Assembly (NCBI GenBank): GCA_003024985.2 | Contig: PXIH01S0016157.1 | DNA: 11,392 nt | Source of the DNA: Euperipatoides rowelli | Taxonomy: Eukaryota; Onychophora; Udeonychophora; Euonychophora; Peripatopsidae | Strand: one strand, 5' to 3' | Shown: positions 1-7,822 of the stretch, one piece after another | Numbering within the stretch: position 1 is the first letter of the stretch | How the letters are laid out: each line of letters begins with the position of its first letter | Notes under the pieces: generated by a model | Told to the model about the DNA's origin: nothing | Databases searched by the model: none | Seen by the model: only the letters and a program-made list of their open reading frames with translations | Position numbers and translations under genes: made by a program

Positions 1-139
1 ATTTAAAACTAATATTTTTGTTATTTTGAATAGTCAAATGGCCACGATTCTATCGCTAATCTAGACACAAATCAGAAAACATATTGAATAACATGTAACT
101 GTGCTCAAATCGTGAACTTAATTTCTTTGGCAACACTGC

Positions 140-202
140 GATTCGACCGCAGACATCTGTGATTCGACCGCAGACATCTGTGATTCGACTGCAGACATCT
201 GC
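140..202. repeat. 21-bp tandem repeat, three copies
   Basis: Three consecutive 21-bp units run 140-160, 161-181 and 182-202. The first two are identical and the third differs at two positions. A partial fourth start (GATCGAGG) follows. Each unit holds TTCGAC and an E-box CATCTG (CAGATG on the other strand) at 154-159, 175-180 and 196-201, so the E-boxes recur every two helical turns. The block is unusually CpG-rich for this window. Because the period is divisible by three, the minus strand reads a seven-residue repeat, but I see no gene there. A binding role is inference only. Confidence 0.9.
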
Positions 203-265
203 GATCGAGGCGAGTGAATCGTTAAGTGTAGACAACCTCAGAAGAGACAAGGTATTTACACTTTG

Positions 266-304
266 GTGATTTATTGCGACGATTGGATCATCGCAATAAA
301 TCAC
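266..304. repeat. 39-nt near-perfect inverted repeat (hairpin)
   Basis: GTGATTTATTGCGA at 266-279 is the exact reverse complement of TCGCAATAAATCAC at 291-304. Inside, 281-283 pairs with 287-289 around a TGG loop, with one mismatch (280/290), giving 17 of 18 pairs. Looser similarity continues outward (TACACTTTG against CAAATGTA). This fits a cruciform, the fused ends of a tiny foldback/MITE element, or a hairpin RNA. I see no target-site duplication that decides between them. Confidence 0.85.
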
Positions 305-643
305 AAATGTAGAGCCGGCCTATAGGATGCATTTTTTTTATTTGAATAATGACTGGACGTGTTCATTCATGCGAAGCACATTCATATGAACATGGCTGTA
401 GAGCTAATGTAAATATATCAGTATTCACTAAAGTCCATAAACTGGGATATATTCTAACTATCATACCAATCTTTCTCACATAATAGACTTTATGAATAAT
501 CCTTAACATTAGATAAAATAATTGTCTCCATTATGTCAAAAGCATCACACAATGCTGCATTTTCATGAATCTTTAAAACAGGGTTGCTCAAACATTTCAA
601 TAGCAGTCTCAATTTAAAAAAAAAAATATATTTGCAGGGTTAT

Positions 644-655
644 CCCCCCCCCCCC
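644..655. repeat. poly-C run (C12)
   Basis: A 12-base C homopolymer is followed by ACCCTC. On the minus strand it is a G-run able to join intermolecular or bulged quadruplexes. Its exact length is likely uncertain because of sequencing error. Confidence 0.9.
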
Positions 656-1355
656 ACCCTCAGAAAAGTGGTTGAGGTGCTATCAGATTTTTGATTAAAA
701 AAAAATTTACAATGGAAGTATTGCTGACATCATTATTTTTTTTAATTTCCCAATAGCGAAAGGAATGGGTTGTTAACCAGATTTACAATTCATCCTAACA
801 AATATAATCCATCTATTGCAAAGGCTTTTTCAGTTTTTCGTTTATTATGACTTTCTCATTTTCTATTTCAAACATGCCAGTTGGTTTTCTAGATTTAATT
901 TTTATTGTTTTAGTTTTAGGTTTTTTTTCTATTGCAACTCAGTCTTTAATAAAAATTCAACATTATAACTTTAATGTCTGCTTTTATCATAATATTTCTA
1001 AGTCAAATTTTTTTTTTCTTTTCAGGAGAATTGCAAATTAAACAAATACATTTTCTCTTTGACTAATTTTTTTTAAAAAATTTCTATTCAATATAAATAT
1101 AATAAATTTTAACTGTTCTAAATGAAACTTGCCTTTTCACTATAATGATAATATTTTATTTAATCCTGCAATGGAAATAAAAGCACAAAATCTGACTTTT
1201 TAATTCTCAATGCTTCTAGCAGGTTAAATAAATGCAGGTATTTATTTTAGATTTATAATAAATTACAACCAACAAACCACAATCCCTCTGTCATTATCCT
1301 TCATACACAGTGCTTGTTTTTTTTAGGTAAAATTCTGACCTGGGCAGTCACTGGA

Positions 1356-1369
1356 CCCCCCCCCCCCCC
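1356..1369. repeat. poly-C run (C14)
   Basis: A 14-base C homopolymer follows CAGTCACTGGA. It is the longest single-base GC tract in the window and contrasts with the AT-rich surroundings. Length is prone to polymerase slippage and miscalling. Confidence 0.9.
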
Positions 1370-2418
1370 TTCAATCCCATTCCACAGTACAGTAAGTTGT
1401 TAACTTGTGCTTTTTAAAAGATTATTTAAATTAGTTGACTATTTTTCAGAATAAGAATCATCTTACAATAAGGATAATTACTGTTTAAACATTAGTGTTT
1501 GAGCCTTTATAGTATTTTTTTTTTTTTTTGCTGTACGTCTCTGTATCTCTATCTGCATTATGAATGTATGAAGTCCATATGTGGAGTAATAAATATTTTT
1601 AATATATTGTGTAATATATTATTTTCCCCAGCAACACCTTTCTTTGCTGCTACCTTGGGCAGAACCCCATGTTGCCCTCCCCAAAAAAAAGACCCTGCTG
1701 ATACTCAAAAAACATATTATTACTGCTGATTAAAACAAACATATTTTTTATCCATCAGACTTTAAAATCTGCTTATTGTGCAACGTCATAATTAACCAAT
1801 TTTTTTTTAAATTTTTAAATTTTGATGAGTTTATTTTATGAAAAAGATGAAGTAAGCGAGACCATTTTCTAGAGAATAGCTGTCATCTACTTACAATATT
1901 TTCTTCCTTATCTCAGCTTGCTTCCAAAAGCTCCAAATGACTAAAATTCTCTTAGCACAAGAAGAAGAAGGACTTATGCAGTATATCTCATACATTCATT
2001 TAGTGAAGCTGGGAAGTTATATACATTTCATGCTGCGTCATGTAAGCAGAAAATTATCTATAAAGAATGAGGAAAAGGGTGAATAACTGAGCTATCAATG
2101 TCATAGTATTATGTCTCAAAAATTTGTTTAGTAAAGAAGGGTAAAAGTACAGAAGAATAAGAAGATTGACTTTTTTGTGTATATTTTATGTCAGTATCTC
2201 ATATATGAAGCAAGTAAGAGTGTACTCATTTAGTTAAGCAGTGAAGTAATGAAAAAGTATGAGAAGAAGGGAAATGCCTCTGTGCTGTTAATTTCATACC
2301 GGCATCTCAAATATTCATTTATTGAAGCAGAGAAATCAAGTAAAAGAATCAGAAGGAATAATATTAGTCTTCTATACATATAATAACATTATCTTACCTA
2401 TTAATTTAGTGAAGCAGC

Positions 2419-2650
2419 TGGCAGGGGTTTAAGCTGACACAAGTACTTTAGCCAAATGCTAATAAATCTAAGATTTTGATAATTTTTGCTTCATCACAAT
2501 TAGTGAAAATGCTATTTACATGTATCTATTTTTAAATGCCACCTTAAAATGATGCAAATTTCAGTAGTAAAATTTATTTAAACATCATAATATTTTGGCT
2601 AAATTTTGTCTACTATAATTAGCCAAATGGCTGACTATACTTTTTGGCAA
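2419..2650. other. Interruption within the minisatellite
   Basis: Between an anchor ending near 2418 and a degraded anchor (CTAACTGAGCAGGG) near 2655, unit structure is mostly lost. It holds an inverted pair, TTAGCCAAAT near 2450 against ATTTTGGCTAAA near 2590, and a palindromic AGCCAAATGGCT near 2623. A faint unit-like piece (CACAATTAGTGAAAATG, about 2496) suggests it may be strongly decayed array rather than an insertion. I cannot decide between the two. Confidence 0.4.
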
Positions 2651-3084
2651 GCTTACTAACTGAGCAGGGAAGTGATTTACAAGAATGAAGAAAAGTGAGA
2701 ATTACTTAATGATGTCCATTTCATGTCACTATCTCACAAATTGATTTAGTAATGAAGAGTTGTGATAATCCCTTTAGGCTGTCCATCGCATGCCATGTCT
2801 CACATGTTTATTTAATGAAGCAAGGAAGTGAGTTACAAGAATGAGGCTAAGTGAGAATCTCTTTATGGTGTTCATTTCATGTCCTATCTCTAGAATTCAT
2901 TTAGTGAAGCAGGGAAGTGAGTTACAAGAATGAGGCTAAGTGAGAATCTCTTAATGATGTTCATTTCATGTCATATCTCAAATATTCATTTAGTGAAGAA
3001 GGGAAGTGAGTTACAAAAATGAGGCTAAGTGAGAATCTCTTTATGATGTTCATTTCATGTCCTATCTCAAATATTCATTTAGTG

Positions 3085-3249
3085 AAGCAGGTAGGTGAGT
3101 TACAAGAATGAGGTTAAGTGAGAATCTCTTTATGCTGTCATGTCATGTCCTATCTCAAATATTCATTTAGTGAAGCAGGGATATGAGTTACAAAAATGAG
3201 GCTAAGTGAGAATCTCTTTATGCTGTTCATTTCATTTCCTATATCAAAT
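3085..3249. repeat. 165-bp exact duplicate, copy 1 (contig end)
   Basis: These 165 bases are identical, by my reading, to 4033-4197. The copy ends exactly at the N at 3250. Neighbouring minisatellite units differ from one another at several positions, so perfect identity over almost two units, placed exactly at two gap characters, points to unmerged overlapping contig ends rather than a biological duplication. Confidence 0.9.
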
Positions 3250-3250
3250 N
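3250..3250. other. Single-N contig join
   Basis: An isolated N separates the minisatellite contig from an unrelated 781-bp contig. It is best read as a scaffold join of unknown true length, not an ambiguous base. Confidence 0.85.
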
Positions 3251-3682
3251 GATAAACGCTAGTTTATTAATAATTTTATTTCTAGTTTTTTAATAATAAT
3301 AAACGCTAATAATAATATCTAAATCTAAGAACGTGAAATCACAGAGCCTGAAAATCTTGCATATGCGCTTCTCAATAAAAGTGACTGACCGTTACTGTTT
3401 TATTATATAAGATACATAACAATAATTCATTCATATATTTGACAAATATGTTATTCATGTTGAAATTATGCAATTATTTATTAAACAATGAAAAATTCAA
3501 ATATTTGTCATCATCATTATATTCTTTTTAATTTTTTTTAAAATAAGTTTTGACTCAAATTTCATTCTTTCTTTCAATTAATTTACAGAAATTTACATTC
3601 TTCAATCTTTACTACACATCAAGCTCATCTTTTTTCTATATAATTCTTAATTAATTCCATAACTGGAATAACTGGATTTTTC

Positions 3683-3711
3683 ACAGAATGACTTTTAACA
3701 AGTCATTCTGT
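3683..3711. repeat. 12-bp perfect inverted repeat with 5-nt loop
   Basis: ACAGAATGACTT (3683-3694) and AAGTCATTCTGT (3700-3711) are exact reverse complements around TTAAC. A further pair, GGATTT before and AAATCC after, could extend the foldback with an unpaired segment. It could be a cruciform or part of a small foldback element; nothing links it to a terminator or gene. Confidence 0.8.
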
Positions 3712-3773
3712 AACTAGAGAAATCCTGTATAATCAATGACGATGGAAAAACCACCGAGTTACTGTGCCTCTCA

Positions 3774-3783
3774 GGGATCAAAC
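3774..3783 (-). other. Pol III B-box-like motif; possible tRNA-derived SINE, left piece
   Basis: On the minus strand this reads GTTTGATCCC, close to the B-box consensus GTTCGANTCC. If the hAT element is removed and one target copy kept, an A-box-like TGGTCATGTGG (minus strand, 7118-7128) lies about 45 nt upstream, a plausible tRNA-like spacing. I infer a tRNA-derived SINE on the minus strand that was split by the hAT insertion. The matches are short, and I cannot confirm a family. Confidence 0.3.
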
Positions 3784-3790
3784 ACCCTAC
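3783..3790. repeat. hAT target-site duplication, left (CACCCTAC)
   Basis: These eight bases immediately precede the left terminal repeat and match the eight bases after the right terminal repeat (CCCCCTAC, 7072-7079) at seven of eight positions. An 8-bp duplication is the hallmark of hAT-superfamily insertion. Confidence 0.8.
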
Positions 3791-4031
3791 CAGTGCCGGA
3801 TTATCCATAAGGCTGAGAAGGCTTGAGCCTATGGGCCCCACAGACTAAGGGGCCCCACATCATTTAATTTTTCTTTATCCATTGACAAGAATATTTTTTT
3901 TTCAGTGTAGAGGACAAAAATAAAAGATTGCTTATTTTTATTTGTATAAAAGAAATATTATTACAGGTATGTTTTCTTTTTTTTATAGTTAAAGACACCT
4001 TTATTAATCAAAACAGAACCAAAAATACAAC
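3791..4031. mobile_element. hAT transposon, left end
   Basis: The element begins CAGTGCCGGATTA, the exact reverse complement of TAATCCGGCACTG at 7059-7071. Subterminal sequence is GC-richer, with GAGCCTATGGGCCCC and AGGGGCCCC; the right end mirrors this with GGCCTGTAGGCTAG (read inward). Together with the 8-bp duplication this identifies a hAT-superfamily element. No transposase reading frame is present in the 241 bp available, so it is either a non-autonomous copy or the coding part falls in the unsequenced gap. As assembled, the element would span 3791-7071 (3,281 bp) and contain the second half of the minisatellite. I think that is an ordering artefact, and that this end really abuts the contig starting at 6821. 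Confidence 0.85.
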
Positions 4032-4032
4032 N
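4032..4032. other. Single-N contig join
   Basis: An isolated N sits between the hAT left-end contig and the resumption of the minisatellite. The sequence straight after it repeats 3085 onward exactly. Confidence 0.85.
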
Positions 4033-5370
4033 AAGCAGGTAGGTGAGTTACAAGAATGAGGTTAAGTGAGAATCTCTTTATGCTGTCATGTCATGTCCTA
4101 TCTCAAATATTCATTTAGTGAAGCAGGGATATGAGTTACAAAAATGAGGCTAAGTGAGAATCTCTTTATGCTGTTCATTTCATTTCCTATATCAAATATT
4201 CATTTAGTGAAGGAGGGAAGTGAGTTACAAGAATGAGGCTAAGTGGGAATCCCTTTATGTTGTTCATTTCATGTCCTATCTCAAATATTCATTAGTGAAG
4301 CAGGGATGTGAGTTGCAAGAATGAGGCTAAGTGAGAACCTCTTTATGCTGTCATTTCATGTCCTATCTCAAATATTCATTTAGTGAAGCAGGGAAATGAG
4401 TTACAAGAATGAGGTTAAGTGAGAATCTCTATGCTGTCATTTCATGTCCTATCTCAAATATGCATTTAGTGACGCAGAGAAGTGAGTTACAAGAATGAGG
4501 ATAAGTGAGAATCACTTTATGTGTTAAATTTCATGTCCTATCTCAATTATTAATTTAGTGGAGCAAGAATGAAGATAAGTGAGAATCACTTTAAGCTGTT
4601 AAATTTCAGGTCCTATCAAGCATTCATTTAGTGAAGCAGGGAAGTGAGGTACAAGAATGGGGCTAAGTGATCATCTCTTTATGCTGTCATTTCATGTCCT
4701 ATCTCAAATATTCATTTAGTGAAGCAGGAAAGTAATTTACAAGAATGAGGAGAAGTGAGAATATTTTTATGATGTTCATTTCATGTCCTATCTCTAGAAT
4801 TCATTTAGTGAAGCAGGGAAGTGAATTACAAGAATGAGGATAAGTGAGAACCACATTATGCTGTCCATTTCATGTCACTATTTCACATATTCATTTAGTG
4901 AAGCAATAAATTGTTTTATGAAAATGAGGATAAGTGAGAATCACTTTAAGCTGTCCATTTTATGACACTACCTCACAAAGTAATTTAGTGAAGCAAGGAA
5001 GTTATTTACAAGAATGAGGATAAGTGAGAATCACTTTATGCTGTTCATTTCATGTTTCTACCTCACATATTCATTTACTGAAACAAGAAAGTGATGTAAA
5101 ATAATGATAAGGGAGAATGACATTGTCCAAGACATGTAATAACAGTATCTCAACATTCATTCAATGAAACAGGGAAGTGATGCCCAAAAGTAAGAAGTAA
5201 GAGAATGACTGGGTGCTATTTATTTTCATGCAAATGTATTTAACCTACTAATTTAGTGCAGCAGGAAAGTTATTTATTAGAATGAGGAAAAGCAGAATGA
5301 CTTTATGCTATAAACACTCATTAGTGAAATATAAATGCAAGTGATGCATAAATGGAAGTGAAAAATAAAA
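4033..5370. repeat. ~89-bp minisatellite, right part
   Basis: About fifteen further units follow, with AGTGAAG-type anchors at 4117, 4206, 4294, 4382, 4468, 4557, 4630, 4718, 4807, 4897, 4987, 5077, about 5163, 5255 and 5323. Spacings are mostly 86-91 bp, with short units of 73 and 68 bp. The unit consensus changes gradually: units after 4840 use CACTTTATGCTGTCCATTTCATG and CACTACCTCAC instead of CTCTTTATG and CCTATCTC. Units decay into unique sequence after about 5330. The first 165 bp duplicate 3085-3249. No coding potential is seen. Confidence 0.93.
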
Positions 5371-6385
5371 GGATACCATATCCTAACTGATGGCAAATGA
5401 ATACAATTAAAATTTATGAGACAATACATCCCACAGGTAAATTCAGGTATTTAAAAAAGAGTGCAATATCAAACTATACAGAAGAGTTCAAATTTAATCA
5501 TTAGAATATGTTGCATTCATATGTGTACTGTTGTAATAATTACTGTAATATAGTCATTAAACAGGTCAAATAGATGACATAATCATATGAAATTTTTAAT
5601 CAATTATACATTAGAAACTATTTTATGCTTTCTGAGACTGTAAGGTATCAGCACATTATGAAATGTTGTCTAAGGGGTTTTTAATCCTCTTACAGAAAAC
5701 TATTTCAATGGCAAGATCAATAAGTAAATCTGAAATTCATCAATCCATTAGAAGTTTGAAATATATGCAATATATGAATATTTAGATTTTTTTTTTCTTG
5801 AGTCACACTCAATACAGATGTTTTATAACTTGCAATGTTGATTTCAATATGAAGTTGTTACTTAGTGAAATGTGTTTCAGATATTTTGTCATGGGGAAAA
5901 ATAATTTTTCCTCAGAATTTATTTTTAAATCAAAGAATTAAATAAAATTACTGATAGGAATCCTGTTACACAAGCAATACTCCCCAAACCAACAACCAAC
6001 CAAAGTTTATTCTTCATTTTTAACCAATATTCAAACAATTTAGAAAGCATAATAAGAAGTGGAAAAGAAAGAAATGTTTAGATGGAATATATTTGAAGAG
6101 AAAGAAGAAAAAAAGGAAGAATATAAAAAAGTTTTTTTTTTTCTGTTACAATTTTTGAAAAATAAAAGTTTCAAAGTTAGAAGTAGTCGGTTCTCAAGGA
6201 GATATGCAGATTAGCCAAAAGAATGCAGAGCTTTTGCAGATTGGTTGGAAGTGCTTAAGCAGATGTATTTCAAAGTTATGGTCAGAGACAGAACAAACCT
6301 GATAGAGAGCAGCTTTTGCCGTGATTTAGCTATTATTGCTACCATTTCACTTTTATCCTTCCGGAGATCTACTGCTATAGGCTAC
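5371..6385. other. AT-rich spacer, no gene seen
   Basis: This is nearly CpG-free sequence with poly-T (5789-5798, 6131-6141) and a purine-rich stretch at about 6060-6130. A slightly GC-richer piece at 6180-6360 has a 48-codon open frame without a recognisable domain or a start context; I do not call it a gene. Confidence 0.65.
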
Positions 6386-6462
6386 ATTTTTTAAAATTCT
6401 CTGAGTTCTCTGAGAACTATAGAGAACATTCTGAATCTGGAGAAGTAGAATTTTAAAAAAAT
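6386..6462. repeat. Nested inverted repeat
   Basis: The outer arms ATTTTTTAAAATTCT (6386-6400) and AGAATTTTAAAAAAAT (6447-6462) are reverse complements apart from one extra A. Between them GTTCTC-T-GAGAAC (6405-6417) is a perfect inner palindrome, and a third GAGAAC follows at 6422-6427. CTCTGAGAACTAT recurs at 6408-6420 and 6503-6515, so inverted and direct repetition are combined. It may be the remnant of a small foldback transposon; its ends and target duplication are not clear. Confidence 0.7.
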
Positions 6463-6567
6463 AAGAGATTCTCTATTGTTGATTTTAATAATCTATGACG
6501 AACTCTGAGAACTATCAGAGAAGTCTCTGACTTTTCCAAGAAAAAGCATCGGGATTCGGAGAAGTAC

Positions 6568-6581
6568 CCACAATGCATTGT
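6568..6581. promoter_or_regulatory. 12-bp palindrome with ZNF143/Staf-like core
   Basis: ACAATGCATTGT (6570-6581) is a perfect palindrome. With the two preceding C bases it reads CCCACAATGCATTG, close to the animal ZNF143/Staf site core CCCAGAATGCA. About 15 bp further on, CCAAAATGGAG resembles a YY1 site (AAAATGGCG). These motif pairs occur at some housekeeping promoters but also in DNA-transposon ends. No downstream gene is visible (the ATG at 6601 closes after 14 codons), so promoter activity is only a possibility. Confidence 0.3.
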
Positions 6582-6819
6582 AACACAATCAAAATCCAAA
6601 ATGGAGAAAATAAACTTTATTGAAATTTACATGTGTCAAATATGATGTAACTGGTCTAACCTATGTCTAGGCACTACTTGCTCTCAATAATTTTCCTATT
6701 TTGATTATACGAGATCTTTTACAATGGCGATGACTATTTATTAAATGCTGAAAAATGAAATGTTTCCAGTCAATGAGATACAAATACAAATATAACGGAC
6801 AACCACAGACTATAGTCCA

Positions 6820-6820
6820 N
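6820..6820. other. Single-N contig join
   Basis: An isolated N precedes the contig carrying the hAT right end. No sequence overlap is visible between the two sides. Confidence 0.85.
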
Positions 6821-7071
6821 GATTAAAAACAAATATATTTTAGTCCCTTTGAACATAAATGTTATTAATTTAAAGCATTTTTGAGGCTAACAAATGATTG
6901 TTGAATTGAGAATTGTAAAGTAAAAATGTCGGTATAATACCATACTTGGAGTGGAAAGGGTTAAAGTAATAATTATGTAATTGTTTTCTAGTATTATTTA
7001 TAATGTGGTTTTAAAACGGCTCCTGAAATGTAACTAGCCTACAGGCCCCAAAGCGTCTTAATCCGGCACTG
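6821..7071. mobile_element. hAT transposon, right end
   Basis: The element ends TAATCCGGCACTG (7059-7071), exact complement of the left end at 3791-3803, with GGCCCC and TAGCCTACAGGCC just inside. The next eight bases (7072-7079) repeat the left flank with one mismatch. No transposase frame occurs in these 251 bp. If this contig truly follows 3251-4031, the sequenced element amounts to about 490 bp plus an unknown gap. Confidence 0.85.
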
Positions 7072-7079
7072 CCCCCTAC
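7072..7079. repeat. hAT target-site duplication, right (CCCCCTAC)
   Basis: It matches CACCCTAC at 3783-3790 at seven of eight positions. The single mismatch suggests that the insertion is not recent. Confidence 0.8.
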
Positions 7080-7117
7080 AGACAGTTTGTCAAGGAGTTG
7101 GATGACCATAATTATTA

Positions 7118-7128
7118 CCACATGACCA
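7118..7128 (-). other. Pol III A-box-like motif; possible SINE, right piece
   Basis: The minus strand reads TGGTCATGTGG, inside a GTGGTGGTCATGTGGTAA context like the head of tRNA-derived SINEs. It pairs with the B-box-like motif across the hAT insertion (3774-3783). Short-motif evidence only. Confidence 0.28.
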
Positions 7129-7139
7129 CCACTCCTTAA

Positions 7140-7814
7140 CATACTTCTTAAATTTATTTTTGAAAAAAAAAAAGTATTGAATTTGAAATTTTGAAACTTA
7201 TATATGAAACAAATATTTATTAATTATTTGAGTTATGGCTACAGTTTCAAAGGACATTCATCTGACAATTTATTGATAGTAAAGTTGTAAAGCAATTTAA
7301 AAAAAATGACAAAAAACTTTTGTTTTATAGAAATGTCAATACTATACTTCAAATCTGATATAATTTGAAATATTTTATAACTCGCTAACTCGTTGCTGTT
7401 TTTACTTTTATTGTGCAAAAATATAACATGTAAATACATCCATATTAGTCAATAATTATTGAGAATAAAGTAAATTAGATATTTTAATAAAGACATGCTT
7501 TGCTATTAACTTTTCACTGTTAAACTGATTGATATTACTTTTAAATATTGATTTTATGTTAATACATATTTGCTATGTATCCAATAAATAAAAGAAGGAA
7601 AACATACAGATTAAACAAAAACTGGATAGTTTAATATCAGAATATCCGTAACTATTTAAATTAATAAACGCTTGGAATTAATAGCCTGGATTTGTACTTT
7701 TGTTGAGTCTATCTCACAGAATAAAATATACAATACAGTTTATTATAGTGTGGAAGTGTTCTATACAGTGTGATATGAATATAATTCATCCAGGTCTGTT
7801 TGCATATAATGTCT
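7140..7814. other. AT-rich spacer, no gene seen
   Basis: Low-complexity A/T sequence with a poly-A run at about 7164-7173. A 66-codon minus-strand frame at 7239-7439 is rich in I, K, N and F, as random AT-rich DNA gives, and shows no domain. I see no RNA gene or repeat structure. Confidence 0.65.
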
Positions 7815-7822
7815 ATTAACAT
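7815..7822. repeat. Probable target-site duplication, left (ATTAACAT)
   Basis: It matches ATTAGCCT at 8498-8505 at six of eight positions, at the exact outer edges of the terminal inverted repeats. A length of eight fits hAT. Confidence 0.5.

Larger units (their letters stand above)
305..1959. other. AT-rich spacer, no gene seen
   Basis: This stretch is dominated by A and T runs and is almost free of CpG. Open frames on either strand are short, run through poly-T or poly-A tracts, and show no domain, so I call none. The only local landmarks are two long poly-C runs (644-655 and 1356-1369). Confidence 0.7.
1960..3249. repeat. Degenerate ~89-bp minisatellite, left part
   Basis: Units are recognised by the anchor ATTCATTTAGTGAAGCAG, then AAGTGAGTTACAAGAATGAG, then AAGTGAGAATCTCTTTATG, then TTCATTTCATGTCCTATCTC. 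The AGTGAAG anchors at 2903, 2992, 3081 and 3169 are spaced 89, 89 and 88 bp. Units before about 2650 are badly eroded (anchors near 2000, 2235, 2315 and 2405), while those after 2800 are very alike. This pattern, with homogeneous units inside and decayed units at the edge, is typical of unequal exchange. The period is not a multiple of three and units carry stops, so it is not a coding repeat. The array stops at the N at 3250 and resumes after the N at 4032. Confidence 0.93.
3251..3790. other. AT-rich contig, probably misplaced
   Basis: This is the first part of the 781-bp contig lying between two Ns. It starts with TAA-rich sequence (AATAATAATAAACGCTAATAATAAT near 3293-3317, resembling the motif near 11341-11360), contains a 12-bp perfect hairpin at 3683-3711, and ends in the hAT insertion flank. 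No gene is seen. Its position inside the minisatellite is doubtful because the two sides of the minisatellite overlap each other exactly. Confidence 0.6.

Noticed and set aside
56-304. 82-codon minus-strand open frame with a seven-residue repeat (ITDVCGR)
   Set aside because: The repeat is just the 21-bp tandem array read in frame, and the start lies inside the hairpin. No domain, splice or codon evidence supports a protein.
847-1041. 64-codon plus-strand open frame, hydrophobic
   Set aside because: Its F, I and L content follows from T-rich DNA; it runs through several T homopolymers and has no signal, domain or gene context.
1499-1729. 76-codon plus-strand open frame
   Set aside because: It begins in a T18 homopolymer that encodes a phenylalanine run and crosses A- and C-rich runs. 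Nothing suggests selection.
4033-4197. True segmental duplication of 165 bp
   Set aside because: Its edges coincide exactly with two N characters, and identity is perfect amid diverged units, so an assembly overlap is more likely.
2800-5080. CRISPR array, considered because of regular ~89-bp repetition
   Set aside because: The whole unit repeats, without unique spacers between short constant repeats, and the window is eukaryotic in character. It is a minisatellite.
6125-6300. Possible exon at the slightly GC-richer block near 6180-6300
   Set aside because: The longest frame is 48 codons with no domain, and other frames contain stops; no convincing acceptor and donor pair is seen.
5371-6380. 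Search for tRNA or other structured RNA genes in the long spacers
   Set aside because: No cloverleaf-compatible A- and B-box pair with pairing arms was found by eye in these spacers.
6601-6645. Short frame starting ATGGAGAAA after the ZNF143-like motif
   Set aside because: It closes after 14 codons, and no donor site convincingly extends it.
7239-7439. 66-codon minus-strand open frame
   Set aside because: Composition is that of random AT-rich DNA (I, K, N, F, S), with no recognisable domain or neighbouring gene.
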